DNA of 64,000 bases from Paenibacillus polymyxa (GCF_018614975.1 NZ_JAGGNR010000010.1:62001-126000); one strand, 5' to 3'; positions 51,784 through 62,106 are shown, counted from the first letter of the stretch. Notes: generated by a model not told the origin, from the sequence alone. Translations and numbers: made by a program.

Positions 51784-53772
51784 ATGGATCAACTCATGAA
51801 TGATTTGCAGGATCAGGAGAAGGCATTGGAGCAGATTCGTCACAAGCTCGCTTTGCTGCCAGATATGTCTGGATGTTACCTGATGAAGAACAGTGAAGGC
51901 ACCATTATCTATGTAGGTAAGGCTAAAGTTCTGAAGAACCGCGTACGCTCTTATTTTATCGGCAGTCATAACGGAAAGACCCAGCGTCTGGTGTCCGAAA
52001 TCCGTGATTTCGAATATATCGTGACGGGCAGTAACATGGAAGCACTCATTCTGGAATGTAACCTGATCAAAAAACATATGCCGAGGTACAACGTCTTGCT
52101 CAAGGATGACAAGACATTCCCGTATCTTAAAATTACAAATGAAAAGCATCCTCGGCTGGAAGTAACCCGGCGTGTGCTGAAAGATAAAGCCAAATACTTC
52201 GGACCTTATCCGAACTCGTATGCGGCACACCAAACGAAAAAACTGCTCGACCGCATGTATCCACTGCGCAAATGTGGTGTAATGCCCAAAGAAGTGTGCC
52301 TGTATTATCACATGGGACAGTGTCTTGCCCCTTGTGTGAAGGAAGTGGAGAAGGAGCAGTACGACCAGATTTCACAAGAAATCGGTTCATTTCTGAGCGG
52401 TGGTCACGAAGAGATTAAGAAGGATTTGCAGCGTAAGATGCAAGAGGCTGCGGAAGATCTTTATTTTGAACGTGCGAAGGAGCTGCGCGACCAGGTAATC
52501 GCCATCGATGCGATGATGGAAAAACAGAAAATTACGATGGCCGATGCCAGAGACCGTGATGTATTTGGTTTTGCCATTGATAAAGGCTGGATGTGTGTCC
52601 AGATTCTATATATGCGTCAGGGTAAAATGATTGAACGTCACGTATCAACCTTCCCGTTTTACGGTGAGGCGTACAGTGATTTCATGTCTTACGTAACACA
52701 GTATTACAGTGATAATCCGGCGTTGCCACAAGAAATTTTGTTGCCGGAAATGCCCAAGGATCTTGCAACAGATACCCAGCCACTGGTTGCTGAGACCCGT
52801 GCAGCTTACGGAAGTTCCGCTGAGGCAGAAGGTGAGCAACCTGACAGTATGCAAGAGGATGCTCCAATAATGGATACAACTGATTCAACTGAAAATCTCC
52901 CAGCAGGTCTGGAAGACCCAACGCAGGTTGCTGCTGCTTTACAGGAGTGGTTGGAGATTAAAGTGCTTATTCCGCAACGTGGATTGAAACGTCAGATGAT
53001 CACCATGGCCGTGGATAACGCACGTGTGGCACTGGAAGAGAAGTTCCGCCTGATTGAGCGAAATGAAGAACGTACATCCAAAGCTGCCGAAGGACTGGGA
53101 CGTTTTATTGGACTGGATCAGCTTCACCGTATTGAAGCGTTTGATAACTCGAACATCCAGGGTACGAACCCGGTATCTGCCATGATCGTATTTACCGATG
53201 GTAAACCGGATAAGAAGGAATATCGGAAGTACAAGGTCCGTTCGGTTGAAGGTCCGGATGATTATGAAACGATGAGAGAAGTCATCCGTCGTCGTTACGA
53301 GCGAGTATTAAAAGAAAACCTGACCCAGCCTGACCTGATTGTGGTCGATGGTGGTAAAGGACAGATCTCGGCTGCGGTCGATATTTTGGAAAATGAGCTG
53401 GGGCTGTTTATTCCGGTATGTGGTCTGGTGAAGGATGCGAAGCATAAGACTTCACAGTTGATGATCGGTAATCCACCGGAAGTCATCTCCCTGCCTCGGG
53501 ATAGTCAGGAATTCTACCTGTTGCAGCGCATACAGGAAGAGGTCCACCGTTTTGCAATCTCGTTCCACCGGGAACAGCGTGGCAAATCGATGGTGACATC
53601 ACGTTTGGATGCCATTCCGGGTATTGGAGAGAAGCGGCGTAAGCTGCTGTTGAAGCATTTTGGCTCTTTGCGCAAAATAAAAGAGGCCAGCGTCGAAGAC
53701 TTCCGGCCTCTATCTATTGGTGACAAGCTGGCAAATCAGATTATTGCAGCACTTCGTGATGAGGAGTCGTAA
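51784..53772 (+). CDS. uvrC: Excinuclease ABC subunit C
   Basis: 662 residues from the ATG at 51784, 12 bases after AAGGAGG; the frame to 51742 starts before that site. GIY-YIG nuclease domain ([19 protein letters not shown]), UVR motif ([18 protein letters not shown]), RNase-H-like domain with [17 protein letters not shown] and VVDGGKGQ, and C-terminal helix-hairpin-helix ([19 protein letters not shown]). It makes both incisions in nucleotide excision repair with UvrA and UvrB. An acidic low-complexity insert ([20 protein letters not shown]) at about 350-395 is longer than usual. The last 32 bases overlap the convergent CPBP gene. Confidence 0.97.
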   Translation: MDQLMNDLQDQEKALEQIRHKLALLPDMSGCYLMKNSEGTIIYVGKAKVLKNRVRSYFIGSHNGKTQRLVSEIRDFEYIVTGSNMEALILECNLIKKHMPRYNVLLKDDKTFPYLKITNEKHPRLEVTRRVLKDKAKYFGPYPNSYAAHQTKKLLDRMYPLRKCGVMPKEVCLYYHMGQCLAPCVKEVEKEQYDQISQEIGSFLSGGHEEIKKDLQRKMQEAAEDLYFERAKELRDQVIAIDAMMEKQKITMADARDRDVFGFAIDKGWMCVQILYMRQGKMIERHVSTFPFYGEAYSDFMSYVTQYYSDNPALPQEILLPEMPKDLATDTQPLVAETRAAYGSSAEAEGEQPDSMQEDAPIMDTTDSTENLPAGLEDPTQVAAALQEWLEIKVLIPQRGLKRQMITMAVDNARVALEEKFRLIERNEERTSKAAEGLGRFIGLDQLHRIEAFDNSNIQGTNPVSAMIVFTDGKPDKKEYRKYKVRSVEGPDDYETMREVIRRRYERVLKENLTQPDLIVVDGGKGQISAAVDILENELGLFIPVCGLVKDAKHKTSQLMIGNPPEVISLPRDSQEFYLLQRIQEEVHRFAISFHREQRGKSMVTSRLDAIPGIGEKRRKLLLKHFGSLRKIKEASVEDFRPLSIGDKLANQIIAALRDEES

Positions 53773-55438
53773 CATACGGCTTCTCTTTTTGTTTTGGATT
53801 GAATTTGTAGACCACATATCCAACAATGGCCGGGAGTACAATCCAGAAGAGTCCGGCAGCCATATTCAGGGAATCGCCCATAAAGACCAAGCTGAGTCCC
53901 ATCAGCAAGCTGTCGAAGATCACATGTGCAAATACAACGGCAATGAAGCCGTGACGCAGCATGATCAGACTAAACAGCAATCCAATCACCATCAGCTCAA
54001 TGGGACGGGTGATTACTGGATAGATCGGATACAATGTGTGTCCAAGTGCCCAAATGATGGTTGGGATCAGACAGGCAATAAACGTGTTACGCACAATTTT
54101 CTGCATCATGCGAATGCCGAACAGTCGATAAACAGTTTCTTCACCAATACCGGCCATCCAGGCCATGATTGGGAAGAGCCAGGCATAGGTCATATTAAAT
54201 GTAGATTGATCTGCTGACGTCGTTGACCATGTGCCGATGCTTCGCTCCAGAATGAAGAACAGGATGGATTGCACACCCAGTAGAATGAATGCCCACAGGT
54301 AACCAGCAACCATGCTGTGAAGTACATATTTTCCATATCCGGGTTCTTTGGCACGAGGCCATGGGTTCAGACCTATTTTGCGCCACATGCCGTCACCAGC
54401 AACGAGGGACAGATAGATGGTTGCACTCATGACCAGCGTAATTCCCGTCTGCATTAACATCAGGAACGCTAACATGAAGCTGGAGAGCCCTTGTGCCTGA
54501 AAGAGTGGAATCATGTTCAGCGTACCAATTACCGAAGCTGCGAAATACACCAGTGCGAGAATGATTCCGCGTTTGAAAGACGTATGTGCTCGGGTCAGAA
54601 TGCTATAGATGATTGCCAGTACGCCCAGAACAAAGGTCAGGAATGCATAGCCGCCATAAGTCATCCAATTGGCTTGACGCGTCTGATCTTTCACGTAATC
54701 GGTATGGGATTCCGGAACCGAGAAGCCAGGATCGAACGATCGTACCGCACCATCTTCGAACGTAAAGTTCAGTTCAAGCTTGGAGTCTCCGATGGCTTTT
54801 GAAGAATCTGTATACTTCAGTCCCGCTTCGCCATCGCGAGTATCCAATTGAAGTGTCGGCACTTCATAACCGAATTCAGTCAGAACGCCGGCCGCCAGCC
54901 GTTCTTTCTCATCCAGGGACATATTACCTTCGGCAAGCACTTGCGATGTAGTCGCTTTCCCCTTGCTTTGCTCCGCCTCAATGGCGGTATAGAGGGAAGA
55001 AGGCAGTTCCCGTTTGAAGCCGACCACTTTTCCTGTTTTCATATGTACGTCAACATTAAGATATCCGCCTTTGTGCTGATCAGGCAAACGGACGCGGAAT
55101 ACATCGTAAGGATAACTTGTTTCCCATTTCTCGTTATAGGTATCAAGTTGTTTGGTTTTGGCCATATACCCGTAGATATCCGAATGTGTCTGGTAGGTTA
55201 CCAGGTTTTTTTCATCATCATTTGGCAGTGTATAGTCATTCACAGAAGCTGCGAATGATCGTGCGGATTGCGTCGCCTGCTCCTTGGTTATGAAGGACGT
55301 GGACGAAATTTCTGTCGTTTGCGATGAGGTAGCAGGAAAGATCTGAAAGACAAAAAATAGAATCAGGCCAATCGCCGCAAGCAACCCCAGCCGCTTGAAG
55401 TTAGCCTTAAGTTGCAAAGGCTGCCCTAAGGGATTCAT
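53741..55438 (-). CDS. CPBP-family intramembrane metalloprotease with large extracytoplasmic part
   Basis: 565 residues, ATG with AAGGAGG 11 bases upstream. After one N-terminal helix comes a region of about 210 residues outside the membrane ([20 protein letters not shown]), then about eight helices. The CPBP/Abi motifs are [15 protein letters not shown] (EExxxR), ALGHTLYP and [12 protein letters not shown], the metal-binding His/Asn set. Such proteases process membrane proteins or prenylated peptides; some protect against bacteriocins. The substrate is unknown. The 3' end overlaps uvrC by 32 bases, and element B copy 3 lies just upstream of the leader. Confidence 0.88.
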   Translation of the reverse strand: MNPLGQPLQLKANFKRLGLLAAIGLILFFVFQIFPATSSQTTEISSTSFITKEQATQSARSFAASVNDYTLPNDDEKNLVTYQTHSDIYGYMAKTKQLDTYNEKWETSYPYDVFRVRLPDQHKGGYLNVDVHMKTGKVVGFKRELPSSLYTAIEAEQSKGKATTSQVLAEGNMSLDEKERLAAGVLTEFGYEVPTLQLDTRDGEAGLKYTDSSKAIGDSKLELNFTFEDGAVRSFDPGFSVPESHTDYVKDQTRQANWMTYGGYAFLTFVLGVLAIIYSILTRAHTSFKRGIILALVYFAASVIGTLNMIPLFQAQGLSSFMLAFLMLMQTGITLVMSATIYLSLVAGDGMWRKIGLNPWPRAKEPGYGKYVLHSMVAGYLWAFILLGVQSILFFILERSIGTWSTTSADQSTFNMTYAWLFPIMAWMAGIGEETVYRLFGIRMMQKIVRNTFIACLIPTIIWALGHTLYPIYPVITRPIELMVIGLLFSLIMLRHGFIAVVFAHVIFDSLLMGLSLVFMGDSLNMAAGLFWIVLPAIVGYVVYKFNPKQKEKPYVTTPHHEVLQ

Positions 55439-55460
55439 GTAATGGTGTTCCTCCTTATCT

Positions 55461-55646
55461 AATAGAGGTTGTTCAAAAAGTCCGCTTTTGATTACGAAGG
55501 TTGCCTAACGGCATCATCAGCATCGAATATGGAATTCAGCCGAAATGTCCGTTGCTCACGTAGCTCTATCTACGCTCCGCTACTCCATTTCTATCTTCAT
55601 CCCATCTTCTTGGTACTGAAAACCGCCCTTTTTGAACACGCACTAA
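55461..55646. repeat. Element B copy 3, long form
   Basis: About 186 bases. Ends TAGAGGTTGTTCAAAAAG and CTTTTTGAACACGCACTA match copy 1, as do TCCGCTTTTGATTACGAA and GGCATCATCAGCATC inside. A longer middle makes up the extra length. Confidence 0.8.
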
Positions 55647-55823
55647 TATGGATATTAAAGTTAACATAGCACAGGCCAAGCACCGAATGCCAATGATGTA
55701 ACGAAAACAGGTGTAAATCCTTGAAAATGAATGAAAAGGATCGAAAGAATCTGATCCATCCGTCGCCATATCTGAGTTTTTCCCTTTTTGGCTGAATTCG
55801 ATGCTATTTACACAAAAAACGTT

Positions 55824-55852
55824 TTGTCTGTAAACGCCGCAGCGCTTATAAT
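55824..55852 (+). promoter_or_regulatory. Promoter of the Ktr operon
   Basis: TTGTCT (55824-55829), 17 bases, TATAAT (55847-55852). The leader is about 185 bases; a CTCCA/TGGAG hairpin followed by TTATTTTCATTTT (about 55992-56020) precedes the start. I saw no ydaO-type c-di-AMP riboswitch. Confidence 0.65.
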
Positions 55853-56043
55853 TTTGAAGCAAATGTGGAATGATTCGCATGTCTTTCGCCCAACAAGGGA
55901 ACGAATAGAATATTCCAACTTCATTATATATGTCGTTTTAATCTGAATCATACATTTTAACGTTTGGAAACAGTATTTCAAGTGAAGAAAGCTCCAAGGG
56001 GTGTGGAGTTATTTTCATTTTAGAAGAGGTGGAAGATACTCAA

Positions 56044-57384
56044 GTGAAACTGAATGTTCAATGGATGCGATTATCGCCACCTCGTATTCTTGTGTTAGGG
56101 TTTGCTGGCATCATATTGGTAGGCACACTGTTGTTAATGCTTCCGGCATCCAACCATAACGGTGACAGTCTTGCATTTATTGATGCGCTCTTTACAGCGA
56201 CTTCGGCTGTCTGTGTCACGGGTTTGGTTGTGGTGGATACAGGGACTCATTTCTCGGTGCTGGGTCAGGTTGTCATTGCCATTCTGATTCAGATTGGCGG
56301 ACTGGGCTTTATGACGATGTCTACATTGGTTGCCATTGCGTTCAAACGGCGGATTTCGCTTAGAGAACGGTTGATTTTGCAGGAAGCGATGAATCAGAGC
56401 ACGATGGAGGGCATTGTCCGGCTAATTCTAAAAGTTGTGATCTACTCGCTTATTCTCGAAGGCATATGTGGCACATTGTTTGCCATTCGCTGGTCGTTCG
56501 ACATGCCGGTCGGACAGGCGATCTATTATGGCTATTGGCATGCGATCTCGTTGTTCAACAATGCGGGCTTTGATATGTTTGGGGATTTCCGCAGTCTGAC
56601 CGGTTATGTGTATGACCCGTTGATTAATTTTACAGCAATGTTTCTGATTGTCTCTGGCGGTATCGGTTTTGTGGTGCTGTCCGATCTGGTGGATTACCGC
56701 AAAACGCGGAAGCTGTCTCTGCACTCCAAAGTTGTACTGTTAATGACCGGATTGTTGATTGTGTTTGGTGCACTTGTCATTTTCGTATTTGAATTCAGCA
56801 ATCCACGGACACTGGGTGGCCTGAACTGGGGTGGCAAAATTCTCGGTTCATTCTTCCAGTCCGTTACGCCGCGAACAGCAGGAGCCAATACGTTAGATAT
56901 TGCCGGACTCAGACAGGCAACACAGTTCTTTATGATCATTCTCATGTTCATTGGTGCTTCGCCGGGTTCTACCGGAGGCGGCATCAAAACAACGACATTT
57001 ATGATTATGGCTGGAGCGGTCATTGCCATGGTATGTGGACGGGAAGATATCGTGTTCTTCCGATACCGGCTTGTACAGGAACGGATTTACAAGGCACTTA
57101 CCGTAACATTGCTAGCGTTATTATTCATCATTGTTGTAACAATGATGCTGAGCACAACAGAAGATAGCAGTTTTTTGATGATATTATTTGAAACGACATC
57201 GGCCTTTAGTACCGTGGGATTATCGCTCGGACTGACGCTGAAGCTGACTACAATCGGCAAGCTCCTGATCTGTTTTACGATGTTTGCAGGAAGGCTTGGC
57301 CCGATTACACTGGCGTATGCACTGGGGCAGAAAAAGGGTAAAGAGTTATACAGGTATCCAGAAGGCAAAATGATTATTGGATGA
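56044..57384 (+). CDS. ktrB: Ktr/Trk potassium transporter, membrane subunit
   Basis: 446 residues from GTG 56044, 11 bases after AAGAGGTGG; a GTG at 56029 overlaps that site. Four K+-channel-like pore loops are visible: SAVCVTGLV, LFNNAGFDM, TPRTAGANT and AFSTVGLSL, giving the four filter glycines. The flexible gate loop GASPGSTGGGIKTTT lies in the third repeat. It forms a homodimeric Na+-dependent K+ channel gated by the RCK subunit encoded next. KtrB and KtrD cannot be told apart with confidence. Confidence 0.94.
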   Translation: MKLNVQWMRLSPPRILVLGFAGIILVGTLLLMLPASNHNGDSLAFIDALFTATSAVCVTGLVVVDTGTHFSVLGQVVIAILIQIGGLGFMTMSTLVAIAFKRRISLRERLILQEAMNQSTMEGIVRLILKVVIYSLILEGICGTLFAIRWSFDMPVGQAIYYGYWHAISLFNNAGFDMFGDFRSLTGYVYDPLINFTAMFLIVSGGIGFVVLSDLVDYRKTRKLSLHSKVVLLMTGLLIVFGALVIFVFEFSNPRTLGGLNWGGKILGSFFQSVTPRTAGANTLDIAGLRQATQFFMIILMFIGASPGSTGGGIKTTTFMIMAGAVIAMVCGREDIVFFRYRLVQERIYKALTVTLLALLFIIVVTMMLSTTEDSSFLMILFETTSAFSTVGLSLGLTLKLTTIGKLLICFTMFAGRLGPITLAYALGQKKGKELYRYPEGKMIIG

Positions 57385-57438
57385 ATCTATTTTTAGTGAG
57401 TTATGAAATTGATTTGGATAAGGGGTTCGTGAAGAACA

Positions 57439-58110
57439 ATGAAAACACAGCAGTTTGCGGTGATTGGGCTTGGGCGGTTTGGCTCAAGTCTGGCACAGGA
57501 ATTAATGGAACTCGGCTACGAGGTGCTCGGGATTGATAAAAATGAAGAGGTCGTCGAAGACATAAGTGAACTGGTCACCCATGCCGTTGTAGCCGATGCC
57601 ACAGATGAGGAAGTGCTGCGTTCCCTGGGTATTCGAAATTTTGACTGTTGCATCGTAGCCATCGGAGATGATATCCAGACGAGCATTCTCACCGCGATTC
57701 TGTTAAAAGAGCTGGGCGTCAAGACGGTTGTTGCCAAGGCCATATCCGTCCTTCATGGACGAGCATTGGATAAACTGGGGATTGACCGTGTCGTTTATCC
57801 TGAGCGGGATATGGGCATTCGGGTTGCCCACCAACTGGTTACCCCGAACTTGCTGGATTACATTGAACTATCCAATGATTACAGTATTGTCGAGATTAAG
57901 GTTCCCGCCTGTCTGCACAACAAAACCCTTTCAACCCTGAATGCACGTATACGTTTTGGTTGCAGCATTGTGGCGTTACAGAAAGAAGCTGGGGTCATTA
58001 TTGCTCCGACAGCACTGGACTCGCTTCAAATGGGGGATATCATGGTTATTATTGGTAATAATGCAGATATCGACCGATTTGAAGAAGAGGTTATCAGCCA
58101 GGAGAGCTGA
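57439..58110 (+). CDS. ktrA: Ktr potassium transporter, RCK regulatory subunit
   Basis: 223 residues. FAVIGLGRFGSSLAQELMEL is the GxGxxG nucleotide-binding loop of the RCK_N domain, with ADATDEEVLRSLGI; the C-terminal RCK_C domain (LHNKTLSTLNARIRFGCSIV) would bind c-di-AMP in this family. It forms the octameric ring that opens KtrB on ATP binding. It follows the membrane subunit by 54 bases on the same transcript. KtrA and KtrC are not distinguishable here. Confidence 0.93.
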   Translation: MKTQQFAVIGLGRFGSSLAQELMELGYEVLGIDKNEEVVEDISELVTHAVVADATDEEVLRSLGIRNFDCCIVAIGDDIQTSILTAILLKELGVKTVVAKAISVLHGRALDKLGIDRVVYPERDMGIRVAHQLVTPNLLDYIELSNDYSIVEIKVPACLHNKTLSTLNARIRFGCSIVALQKEAGVIIAPTALDSLQMGDIMVIIGNNADIDRFEEEVISQES

Positions 58111-58133
58111 TAATTAATATGAGCTAAATATGG

Positions 58134-58160
58134 AAGCCAGGCGTTGGAGCCTGGCTGATT
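58134..58160. terminator. Hairpin between convergent units
   Basis: AGCCAGGC pairs perfectly with GCCTGGCT. The T-run is weak on both strands (CTTCCATATTT on the minus strand), so it is only a probable terminator. Confidence 0.5.
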
Positions 58161-58170
58161 CAGATCAGAG

Positions 58171-59094
58171 CTAAGGCGTCGTAGTCCTCCGTGAGGGCAA
58201 TGGCGCCTTTGCTGTAAAGAGTGCAGCCGTCTCCTTGACCCATTGTCTGGAGGTTTCGCTGAGGTCCTCTTTTTCCCCATAAATCATACAGGTTGTTCTG
58301 CGAGTCTGCTGTAATTGAGGCAAATGAACAGAAACAAGATCATTGTCCGCGAGCAATTGTGGACGAAGATATGACTTGGGAAGCAACGCAGCGGCTTTGG
58401 CGAAGGGTAGAAGTCGGACGATGGCTTCAAACGAATCAATCTCCATGCGAATATCTGGCATCACGGCACAGCGCTGGAAGAGGTCGTCCGTTAATTTGCG
58501 GTACCAGGTGCCTTTGGAGAACGTGATCATCGGCAGATCCTGCAGATGCTCCATCCCGGCTTCCTTACCGGACAAGGGGTGTGTGAGTGGCACAACCAGT
58601 TCCAGGTGATCGTCAAAGAGCGGCACACAGTTAAGTCCCACTTCGCTGATGGAGGAGGCGACAATACCCACATCGGCTTTTTTGTCACGCACAAACGAGA
58701 CAATCTCATGTGTTTTTCCAGTCAACAGTTTCAGTTCGGCATTTGGATGCTTCTCCATAAAGGCATTGACGAGAGGTGGCAACGTGGTTTGAAGCGTCGT
58801 CAGACTGGCTCCGAGTGTAATGGTGCTCTGTTCTTCGTCTTTATACTGGGCGAGCATGGTGAGGAATTTCTGTTGCTGCTGCTTCTGTTCTACCGCGAAG
58901 GTATAGGCGAACTGGCCCACACTGGTTAACTCCAGCCGTTTGCCACGGCGGTGAAAGAGGGCAACTCCGAGTTCATCCTCCAATTTGGAAATTTTGCGTG
59001 AGAGTGCGGGTTGGGACAAGTTCAGTAACTTGGATGCGCGGTTCAGGCTGGACTGCTCCACAACCGCTGCAAATGCATTTAACTCCTCGAACAT
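58171..59094 (-). CDS. LysR-type regulator divergent from sdhCAB
   Basis: 307 residues from the ATG at 59094 with AGAGGTC eight bases upstream; an ATG at 59115 lacks a site. N-terminal winged helix: FEELNAFAAVVEQSSLNRA, SKLLNLSQPALSRKISKLED and ELGVALFHRRGKRLELT. The effector domain reads TITLGASLTTLQTTLPPLV and ADVGIVASSISEVGL. It lies head to head with sdhC over a TTATA..TATAA dyad. CcpC-type LysR proteins control TCA-cycle genes in Bacillus, so a similar role is likely but inferred. Confidence 0.9.
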   Translation of the reverse strand: MFEELNAFAAVVEQSSLNRASKLLNLSQPALSRKISKLEDELGVALFHRRGKRLELTSVGQFAYTFAVEQKQQQQKFLTMLAQYKDEEQSTITLGASLTTLQTTLPPLVNAFMEKHPNAELKLLTGKTHEIVSFVRDKKADVGIVASSISEVGLNCVPLFDDHLELVVPLTHPLSGKEAGMEHLQDLPMITFSKGTWYRKLTDDLFQRCAVMPDIRMEIDSFEAIVRLLPFAKAAALLPKSYLRPQLLADNDLVSVHLPQLQQTRRTTCMIYGEKEDLSETSRQWVKETAALFTAKAPLPSRRTTTP

Positions 59095-59184
59095 GAACAA
59101 TGACCTCTTTTCCATGAGTGTGATTCTTGCCCTTGATTAATCGTTTTCCATGTTGTATGGCCTGTAAACCCAATGTTTCACTGC

Positions 59185-59203
59185 TTATACCTATAGGTTA
59201 TAA
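59185..59203. promoter_or_regulatory. LysR operator-like dyad before sdhC
   Basis: TTATACCTATAGGTTATAA, a near-perfect palindrome on CCTATAGG that also gives ATAC-N7-TTAT, close to the CcpC half-site layout ATAA-N7-TTAT. A TTCACT-N16-TATAAC promoter overlaps it. Confidence 0.5.
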
Positions 59204-59389
59204 CATTTAATAATTATATTGCAATTCCCTTATAAGAAAAAAAGGAGTAACATGAACCGTGACACAAGTTGTTCACACCTGGGGAAAACGGAACAATTTG
59301 TCGAACCTTTTCATGGAAAAGGATTCGTGTCATGATAAGTGAAATCATTTATGAAAACGTTGTATTTAGCGAAAGGGGATCGACATTTT

Positions 59390-60058
59390 ATGAAAGGGTT
59401 TTACTCCAGAAAGCTGCACTCCTTGCTTGGCGTCATTCCGCTCAGTTTGTTTTTTGTTGAGCATTTGGTGACGAACTTCACGGCAGTTGAAGGCGGCAAA
59501 GAAGCTTTTTACGGTGCCGTTGCATTTCTGAACGGTTTGCCTCTTGTTATTGTGATCGAGGCATTACTTATCTGGCTGCCGTTGTTCTATCACGGTGTTT
59601 ATGGTCTTTACATTGCCTATCAGGCCAAGCCTAACGTTGGGCGTTATGGTAATGAGCGCAACTGGCGCTACACGTTACAGAGGGTCAGCGGTATTATTAC
59701 GTTTGTATTCGTAATCTGGCACGTATGGGAGACGCGAGTACAGATTGCGCTGGGTAATGTATCCCATGAAGAGATTGGCGGCGTCATACATGATGCGGTG
59801 ACGAATCCGATAACCTTTGCGATATACATGATCAGTGTGGTTGCGGCGTCATATCACTTTGCCAATGGTCTGTGGTCGTTCCTCGTTAGCTGGGGAATTA
59901 CAGTTGGTCCGCGTGCACAGCGTGTATCCTCATACGTATGTATGAGCTTGTTCGCTATTGTTTCCATCATGTTTATTGCTTCACTATTTGCTTTCCGGAG
60001 CATTGATTTCCAGACAGCTACTTCGATGATTGACGCAGTAAAAACAGTTCTAATTTAA
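59390..60058 (+). CDS. sdhC: Succinate dehydrogenase cytochrome b558 subunit
   Basis: 222 residues from the ATG at 59390, nine bases after AAAGGGG; the frame to 59339 is leader. Five membrane helices. Conserved histidines that can bind the two haems lie in FFVEHLVTNF, LFYHGVYGLY, VIWHVWETR and ASYHFANGLW. It anchors the dehydrogenase and reduces menaquinone. First gene of sdhCAB; sdhA follows after 43 bases. Confidence 0.95.
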   Translation: MKGFYSRKLHSLLGVIPLSLFFVEHLVTNFTAVEGGKEAFYGAVAFLNGLPLVIVIEALLIWLPLFYHGVYGLYIAYQAKPNVGRYGNERNWRYTLQRVSGIITFVFVIWHVWETRVQIALGNVSHEEIGGVIHDAVTNPITFAIYMISVVAASYHFANGLWSFLVSWGITVGPRAQRVSSYVCMSLFAIVSIMFIASLFAFRSIDFQTATSMIDAVKTVLI

Positions 60059-60101
60059 GCATTTAGCGTATAAATGCTGACTTATAAGGGAGTGAACAGC
60101 A

Positions 60102-61844
60102 ATGGCATCAACGAATGTAATTATTGTGGGCGGCGGTCTCGCAGGATTGATGGCGGCGATCAAATCGGCTGAAGCCGGAGTCCATGTTCATTTATTTTCA
60201 CTGGTTCCTGTTAAAAGGTCCCACTCTGTATGCGCGCAAGGCGGAATTAACGGAGCGGTAAATACCAAGGGTGAGGGTGACTCCCCATGGGTACACTTTG
60301 ACGATACGGTATACGGCGGTGATTTCCTCGCGAACCAACCTCCTGTTAAAGCAATGTGCGAAGCAGCACCTGGCATCATTCACCTGATGGACCGTATGGG
60401 CGTAATGTTCAACCGGACACCGGAAGGTTTGCTTGATTTCCGTCGTTTCGGGGGAACGAAGCATCACCGTACAGCGTTTGCCGGAGCGACAACAGGACAA
60501 CAATTGCTCTATGCATTAGACGAGCAGGTACGTCGCTGGGAAGCAGCGGGCCTGGTTACGAAATATGAGAACTGGGAGTTCCTGCAGGCGGTTTTGGATG
60601 ATGAAGGCGTATGTCGCGGGATCGTGGCTCAGGATCTGAAAACGATGAAGGTACAGACTTTCCCGGCAGAAGCGGTTATTCTGGCGAGTGGTGGTCCGGG
60701 GATCATCTTCGGTAAAACGACCAACTCGGTCATTAACACAGGTACAGCGGCAAGTGCGGTGTATCAGCAAGGTGTAAATTACGCCAACGGGGAGTTCATT
60801 CAGATTCACCCGACAGCCATTCCAGGGGATGACAAGCTGCGTCTCATGTCTGAATCCGCGCGTGGTGAAGGTGGACGGATCTGGACGTACAAAGACGGAA
60901 AACCTTGGTACTTCCTTGAAGAAAAATATCCATCCTACGGTAACCTGGTTCCACGTGATATCGCAACTCGTGAAATCTTCAGCGTCTGTGTAGATATGGG
61001 TCTGGGTGTGAACGGCGAGAACATGGTTTATCTGGACCTGTCTCATAAAGATCCGAAGGAACTGGACGTTAAACTGGGCGGAATCATTGAGATCTATGAG
61101 AAGTTCATGGGCGATGACCCGCGTAAAATCCCAATGAAAATCTTCCCGGCAGTCCATTATTCCATGGGCGGCATGTGGGTAGATTACAACCAAATGACTA
61201 ACATTCCAGGGCTGTTCGCAGCTGGTGAATGTGAATATCAATACCATGGTGCGAACCGTCTGGGTGCAAACTCATTGGTATCTGCGATCTATGGTGGTAT
61301 GGTGGCTGGACCAAAAGCGGCTGAATATATCAAAGGACTCAAAAAGTCGTCCGCAGATATCCCTTCTTCCGTATTTGAGAAACACACCAAACAACAAAGC
61401 GACAAATACGAAGGCATCTTGAAAATGCAGGGCACGGAAAATGCCTATGTCATTCATAAAGAGCTTGGCGAGTGGATGACAGCCAACATGACGGTTGTGC
61501 GCTACAACGACAAGCTTGAAGCCACGATTGGCAAGATCAAGGAATTGAAAGAGCGTTATGGCAAAATCAACATGTACGATAGCTCTGGTTGGAACAATCC
61601 AGGCGCGGCGTTCACTCGCCAACTGTGGAACATGATTGAACTGGCAGAAGCAATGACGCTCGGCGCTCTGCTCCGTAACGAAAGCCGTGGCGCGCATTAC
61701 AAACCGGAATTCACGGAACGTAATGACGAAGAGTTCCTGAAAACAACTATCGCAAGCTGGTCGAAGGAAGGCCCAAAAATCTCATACGAGCCAGTAGACG
61801 TATCCTTGATCCCACCACGTATCCGGGACTACTCCAAGGATTAA
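60102..61844 (+). CDS. sdhA: Succinate dehydrogenase flavoprotein subunit
   Basis: 580 residues, ATG after AAGGGAG. VIIVGGGLAGLMAAIKSAEA binds FAD; the covalent FAD link is H41 in KRSHSVCAQGGING. Active-site motifs HPTAIPGD, SESARGEGGRIW, VHYSMGGMWVDYN and GAGECEYQYHGANRLGANSL-like LFAAGECEYQYHGANRL are all present. It oxidises succinate to fumarate at the cytoplasmic face. The following sdhB is unusually far away (471 bases), with repeats between. Confidence 0.97.
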   Translation: MASTNVIIVGGGLAGLMAAIKSAEAGVHVHLFSLVPVKRSHSVCAQGGINGAVNTKGEGDSPWVHFDDTVYGGDFLANQPPVKAMCEAAPGIIHLMDRMGVMFNRTPEGLLDFRRFGGTKHHRTAFAGATTGQQLLYALDEQVRRWEAAGLVTKYENWEFLQAVLDDEGVCRGIVAQDLKTMKVQTFPAEAVILASGGPGIIFGKTTNSVINTGTAASAVYQQGVNYANGEFIQIHPTAIPGDDKLRLMSESARGEGGRIWTYKDGKPWYFLEEKYPSYGNLVPRDIATREIFSVCVDMGLGVNGENMVYLDLSHKDPKELDVKLGGIIEIYEKFMGDDPRKIPMKIFPAVHYSMGGMWVDYNQMTNIPGLFAAGECEYQYHGANRLGANSLVSAIYGGMVAGPKAAEYIKGLKKSSADIPSSVFEKHTKQQSDKYEGILKMQGTENAYVIHKELGEWMTANMTVVRYNDKLEATIGKIKELKERYGKINMYDSSGWNNPGAAFTRQLWNMIELAEAMTLGALLRNESRGAHYKPEFTERNDEEFLKTTIASWSKEGPKISYEPVDVSLIPPRIRDYSKD

Positions 61845-62106
61845 GAAGTACCACACTATTCATGTAATGAATAGTTAAACAACTGAACGGAGAGGCAGGA
61901 GAACTTTGGAGAAGCAGAGCTTCTTCAAAGTTACTGCCATCAACGTGATGGAGTGAAGGTTCTCAGCAAAGGTACTCTGTGTGCACAAAGCAGCAGAGGA
62001 AGCCAAAATACCTGTTCATAAGCAAGCAACGCATTGTCAAAGCTTGCATATCTAACATTACCGCAATCCAGCATGAATGGAGTGCAGTTTCCAGCAAAGT
62101 GACCCA
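61845..62106 (+). repeat. Structured spacer between sdhA and sdhB
   Basis: No gene. CTATTCAT/ATGAATAG makes a perfect hairpin at 61856-61874. A longer one at 61894-61938 pairs GGCAG..AACTTTG..AGAAGC with GCTTCT..CAAAGTT..CTGCC. From about 61950 a sequence similar to the left arm of element A copy 6 appears (GTGTGCACAAAGCAGCAGAGG), so the arm seems to have been duplicated and diverged. Confidence 0.6.

Noticed and set aside
55853..56043. c-di-AMP (ydaO-type) riboswitch before the Ktr operon
   Set aside because: Looked for because such riboswitches precede ktr genes; the conserved core was not found, only a short CTCCA/TGGAG hairpin.
60516..61247. 243-codon minus-strand frame under sdhA
   Set aside because: Antisense shadow; sdhA motifs are complete on the plus strand.
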